Source: Bacteroidales bacterium (GTDB taxonomy: Bacteria > Bacteroidota > Bacteroidia > Bacteroidales > JALTDM01). Taken from it: a stretch of DNA of 10,706 nt. Positions 7,873 to 10,706 of the stretch are shown piece by piece. Each line of letters begins with the position of its first letter. Within the stretch, counting starts at the first letter, position 1. A program made the translations under genes and the position numbers. The DNA is taken from assembly GCA_026996635.1 (NCBI GenBank), contig JALWKH010000369.1:1-10706 (forward strand), given 5' to 3'. Below the pieces are notes generated by a model. It had not been told where the DNA came from. It worked only from the letters and a program-made list of their open reading frames with translations, and ran no database searches.

Positions 7873-8877
7873 ATGATAACATTTGGAACAATCGGGAATG
7901 TAGGAGGAGACGATAATCAGAAAAAAGGCAAATCAATCAATGGTGAAGTTGACGAAAAAGTGAAAGTGCTAATTATCGGAAGCGGACCGGCAGGGCTTAC
8001 TGCGGCTATTTATACTTCCAGAGCAGGTCTCAATCCCGTGGTTTACGAAGGTATGGAACCGGGAGGACAGCTTACAACTACCACAGAGGTGGAAAATTTC
8101 CCGGGTTATCCGGAAGGAGTGACAGGTCCCGTTTTGATGGAAGACATCAAAGCACAAGCAAAAAGATTCGGTGCGGATGTTAGATGGGGTTCTATTACCG
8201 AAGTTGATTTCAGCAAAAGGCCTTTCAGGGCTATTGTAGATAATGAAAAACTTATTGAAGCTGATGCTGTTATTATAGCAACAGGTGCGAGTGCAAAATA
8301 TCTCGGATTGGAAAGTGAACAAAAATTCAGAGGTAAAGGTGTATCTGCTTGTGCCACTTGCGACGGATTTTTCTACAAAGGACAAGATGTGGCTGTAGTT
8401 GGTGGCGGTGATACGGCTTGCGAAGATGCACTTTATTTATCCGGACTTTGCAACAAGGTATATATGGTAGTGCGTAAGCCTTATTTCAGGGCATCAAAGG
8501 CTATGCAAAACAAAGTGATGAATACACCGAATATTGAAGTGCTTTTCGAACATGTTACCAAAGAAATTTACGGTGACGACGACGGTGTAAAAGGAATGAA
8601 ATTGATTAAGCAAGGTAAAGAAGAAGTTGACATTAAAGTGAGCGGAGTGTTTATTGCTATCGGTCACCATCCGAATTCCGATATTTTCAGAAAATACATA
8701 GAAACTGACGAAACAGGTTATATTAAAACACAGCCGGGTAACACCAAAACAAATGTTCCGGGGGTATTTGCTTGCGGCGATGTGCAAGATCCCGTTTACA
8801 GGCAAGCTATTACCGCAGCTGGAAGCGGATGTATGGCAGCATTGGATGCCGAAAGGTTTTTGATGGAAGAAGGTTGA
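7873..8877 (+). CDS. trxB: Thioredoxin-disulfide reductase (NADPH, FAD)
   Basis: The 334-residue protein is a low-molecular-weight thioredoxin reductase, the cytosolic flavoenzyme that passes electrons from NADPH to thioredoxin. The FAD motif LIIGSGPAGLTAA is at 33-45, PGGQLTTTTEVENFPGYP at 63-80, and the ATG motif IATGAS at 135-140. The redox pair is ACATCDG (159-165, C160 and C163). The NADPH-domain glycine motif VGGGDTACEDA is at 176-186, and the C-terminal FAD motif VFACGDVQDPVYRQAITAAGSGCMAA is at 298-323. The nucleotide-phosphate loop reads VRKPYFR (200-206) where E. coli has HRRDGFR, so R201 and R206 are kept and the second Arg is Lys. The N-terminus is about 25 residues longer than the usual 310-residue enzyme; the Gly/Asp/Lys-rich extension MITFGTIGNVGGDDNQKKGK has no recognised domain. 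The ATG fits the promoter and is the only Met before the FAD motif. Three consecutive in-frame stops close the gene. Confidence 0.97.
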   Translation: MITFGTIGNVGGDDNQKKGKSINGEVDEKVKVLIIGSGPAGLTAAIYTSRAGLNPVVYEGMEPGGQLTTTTEVENFPGYPEGVTGPVLMEDIKAQAKRFGADVRWGSITEVDFSKRPFRAIVDNEKLIEADAVIIATGASAKYLGLESEQKFRGKGVSACATCDGFFYKGQDVAVVGGGDTACEDALYLSGLCNKVYMVVRKPYFRASKAMQNKVMNTPNIEVLFEHVTKEIYGDDDGVKGMKLIKQGKEEVDIKVSGVFIAIGHHPNSDIFRKYIETDETGYIKTQPGNTKTNVPGVFACGDVQDPVYRQAITAAGSGCMAALDAERFLMEEG

Positions 8878-8902
8878 TAGTAAGTTTTAAGAGATAAAGT
8901 TT

Positions 8903-8939
8903 AGCCGTTGTGCTTATAGAAAGTGCAACGGCTTTTTTT
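8903..8939 (+). terminator. Intrinsic terminator of trxB
   Basis: AGCCGTTG (8903-8910) pairs perfectly with CAACGGCT (8926-8933), and G-U and further pairs can extend the stem inward to a 5-nt loop. A run of seven T (8933-8939) follows. It separates trxB from hutH, so hutH likely has its own promoter. Confidence 0.9.
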
Positions 8940-8987
8940 ATTGGTTAAAAATCAACAGTGAACAATACGTCCAAACCATAAAAAAAT

Positions 8988-8995
8988 TACTTTTG
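8988..8995 (+). promoter_or_regulatory. -7 promoter box for hutH
   Basis: TACTTTTG is an exact TAnnTTTG match, 29 bp before the ATG at 9025 and downstream of the trxB terminator. No -33 TTTG is visible at 19-21 bp. I saw no clear inverted repeat that would mark a HutC-type operator here. Confidence 0.45.
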
Positions 8996-9024
8996 CAAGT
9001 AATAACGGAAATAACTTTTTAGGT

Positions 9025-10521
9025 ATGGCTTCAATTTTTTACATAACAGACAAATTAACTTTGGAAGACATTGTTTCAATTATTTTGGAAAACAAAAAGC
9101 TGGAATTTTCGGAAGAAACAAAGAACCGTATAATAAAATCCCGTGAATATCTCGATAAGAAGTTGGAGGCTGAAGACAAACCGATTTACGGAATAAATAC
9201 TGGCTTCGGAGCATTGTACAACAAGTCCATTTCAAAGCAAGACTTGGGCACATTGCAAGAAAACCTGATAAAATCCCACGCTTGCGGAACTGGTGAAGAA
9301 GTGCCACAGCACATTGTGAAACTTATGCTACTCCTTAAAGCACAATCTCTCGGATACGGATATTCGGGTGTCAGGCTTGAGACTGCCGAAAGGTTGCTGT
9401 ATTTTTACAACAATGATATAATTCCTGTGGTTTACAGTCAAGGTTCGCTTGGTGCTTCGGGTGATTTGGCTCCGTTGGCTCATACTATGTTGCCGCTTAT
9501 CGGAATGGGAGAAGTTTATTATGGAGGTGAAAAGATTTCGGCGGAAGAGCTGTATAAGCGTACAAGTTTGCAACCTTTAAGGCTTGTTTCCAAAGAAGGG
9601 CTTGCCTTGCTGAACGGAACCCAGTTTATGCTTGCTTTTGCCGTGTGGAATTTAATAGAATCCTTGAAATTGCTTGATGCTGCCGATGCTATTGGTGCTA
9701 TCTCTTTGGAGGCTTACGACGGAAGGATAGAGCCGTTTTTGCCGCCGATTCACAATGCACGCCCGCATAAGGGACAACAAATTGTAGCAGAAAGGTTTAG
9801 GGAGTTACTTGAAGGCAGCGAAATGATAAAAAGACCGAAAGTACACGTGCAAGATCCGTATTCATTCAGAACAGTACCGCAAGTGCACGGTGCATCGCGT
9901 GATGCTATCGAGTATGTGAAAAGTGTGGTTTTGACCGAAATGAATTCGGCGACAGATAATCCGATGGTTTTCCCTGATGAAGATATGGTGGTTTCGGGAG
10001 GAAATTTCCACGGACAACCGCTAGCTCTTGCAATGGATATGCTTTCTATTGCGATGGCGGAGATTGCTAATATTTCCGAAAGGAGAGTTTACAAATTGAT
10101 TTCCGGCAAGCGTGACCTACCGTCGTTTTTGGTTGCGAATCCCGGACTAAATTCGGGATTTATGATTGCACAATACACGGCTGCATCCGTAGTGAGTCAA
10201 AACAAGCAATTGGCAACACCTGCATCGGTTGATTCCATAGAATCGTCGCAAGGTCAGGAAGACCACGTAAGTATGGGTGCAAATGCCGCAACTAAAGCAT
10301 ACAAAGTGGTAAACAATGTGGCGACAGTGCTTGGAATAGAACTGTTTACCGCATCACAAGCAATGTTTTTCAGAAAAGAAAAGACTTCGCCTGTTTTGGA
10401 AAATATTTTGAAAGACTTCCGCAAAGAAGTGCCTTTTGTTGAAAACGATACCGTGATGTATGAAAAAATTCATAAGGCGGTAGATTTTGTTAAGAAGTTT
10501 GAGTGGAGTAATTTAATTTAA
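9025..10521 (+). CDS. hutH: Histidine ammonia-lyase (histidase)
   Basis: The 498-residue protein is a full-length aromatic amino acid lyase, cytosolic and usually tetrameric. It deaminates L-histidine to trans-urocanate, the first step of histidine degradation. YGINTGFG (55-62) holds the catalytic Tyr55. SQGSLGASGDLAPLAH (138-153) contains the Ala-Ser-Gly at 144-146 that cyclises into the MIO electrophile. Other landmarks are LINKSH-type SHACGTGE (84-91), GLALLNGTQ (192-200), QDPYSFRTVPQVHGA (276-290), NSATDNPMVF (307-316), GGNFHGQP (325-332) and QEDHVSMGAN (411-420). SHACG at the selectivity loop and QEDH favour histidase over tyrosine or phenylalanine lyase, though substrate choice cannot be proved from sequence. 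No hutU, hutI or formiminotransferase gene is visible nearby. A radical SAM gene begins 11 bp downstream and is probably co-transcribed. Confidence 0.96.
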   Translation: MASIFYITDKLTLEDIVSIILENKKLEFSEETKNRIIKSREYLDKKLEAEDKPIYGINTGFGALYNKSISKQDLGTLQENLIKSHACGTGEEVPQHIVKLMLLLKAQSLGYGYSGVRLETAERLLYFYNNDIIPVVYSQGSLGASGDLAPLAHTMLPLIGMGEVYYGGEKISAEELYKRTSLQPLRLVSKEGLALLNGTQFMLAFAVWNLIESLKLLDAADAIGAISLEAYDGRIEPFLPPIHNARPHKGQQIVAERFRELLEGSEMIKRPKVHVQDPYSFRTVPQVHGASRDAIEYVKSVVLTEMNSATDNPMVFPDEDMVVSGGNFHGQPLALAMDMLSIAMAEIANISERRVYKLISGKRDLPSFLVANPGLNSGFMIAQYTAASVVSQNKQLATPASVDSIESSQGQEDHVSMGANAATKAYKVVNNVATVLGIELFTASQAMFFRKEKTSPVLENILKDFRKEVPFVENDTVMYEKIHKAVDFVKKFEWSNLI

Positions 10522-10532
10522 TTTAATTAGGA

Positions 10533-10706
10533 ATGGACACATTTTTATTCGGAGAGATAATTTTCGGACCGGTAAAAAGCCGCAGGTTGGGTAATTCTTT
10601 AGGTATAAACCTGTTGCCGAACAATTTTAAACTTTGCAATTACGATTGCGTGTATTGCGAGTGCGGTTGGACACACAAAGACGAGATAAAAACACTCGAA
10701 ACCAAG
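10533..10706 (+). CDS. Radical SAM protein, N-terminal 58 residues (runs off the window)
   Basis: The frame is open from the ATG at 10533 to the last base, 58 codons. The peptide reads MDTFLFGEIIFGPVKSRRLG, then NSLGINLLPNNFKL, then CNYDCVYCECG. The C-x3-C-x2-C cluster CNYDCVYC (residues 39-46) binds the radical SAM [4Fe-4S] cluster. FGPVKSRRLG followed by SLGINLLP before the cluster is characteristic of a COG0731-like branch of radical SAM oxidoreductases, whose functions are mostly unassigned. A further Cys (residue 48) follows the cluster. The gene begins 11 bp after hutH with no promoter or terminator in between, so co-transcription is likely. The C-terminal domains that would identify the substrate are outside the window. 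Confidence 0.88.
   Translation, partial: MDTFLFGEIIFGPVKSRRLGNSLGINLLPNNFKLCNYDCVYCECGWTHKDEIKTLETK

Noticed and set aside
7969..8385. 138-codon antisense frame inside trxB
   Set aside because: It overlaps the FAD domain and redox-centre region of trxB and encodes no recognisable protein.

Overview
The window looks like an ordinary chromosomal stretch from a low-GC member of Bacteroidota, probably Bacteroidales-like. The evidence is AT-rich intergenic DNA, almost no Shine-Dalgarno sequences, repeated matches to the Bacteroidota sigma-70 -7 box TAnnTTTG upstream of genes, and family-typical proteins (long AdoHcy hydrolase, LYS1-type carboxynorspermidine synthase, OmpA-domain lipoprotein). I cannot name the genus.

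Layout, left to right. Bases 1-85 hold the start of a leftward gene whose first 28 residues look like glycine dehydrogenase (GcvP). Bases 230-1900 are a rightward, tightly packed cluster: two tandem paralogous exported/membrane proteins of unknown function (230-865 and 868-1467), then a YjbQ/UPF0047 protein (1481-1900). It ends in a bidirectional terminator shared with the convergent ahcY (1932-3356, leftward). A gene-free 350-bp region (3357-3706) follows, with the ahcY promoter, at least five short palindromes and a terminator. Next comes a leftward pair, an OmpA-domain coiled-coil lipoprotein (4928-5980) and a carboxynorspermidine synthase/saccharopine dehydrogenase-family enzyme (3707-4912), separated by 15 bp. 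A leftward secreted beta-helix protein (6139-7602) lies beyond another bidirectional terminator. Then, rightward: thioredoxin reductase trxB (7873-8877) with its own promoter and terminator, histidine ammonia-lyase hutH (9025-10521), and 11 bp later a radical SAM gene cut by the window edge (10533-10706).

Functionally this is mixed housekeeping: one-carbon and methyl-cycle metabolism (gcvP, ahcY), polyamine synthesis, thiol redox, histidine catabolism and cell-envelope proteins. I see no mobile element genes, CRISPR, tRNA, rRNA or defence genes. The least explained parts are the tandem paralogue pair, the palindrome-rich spacer at 3400-3645, and the pairing of an envelope lipoprotein with a polyamine enzyme. 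I did not find convincing evidence of a new multi-gene system.
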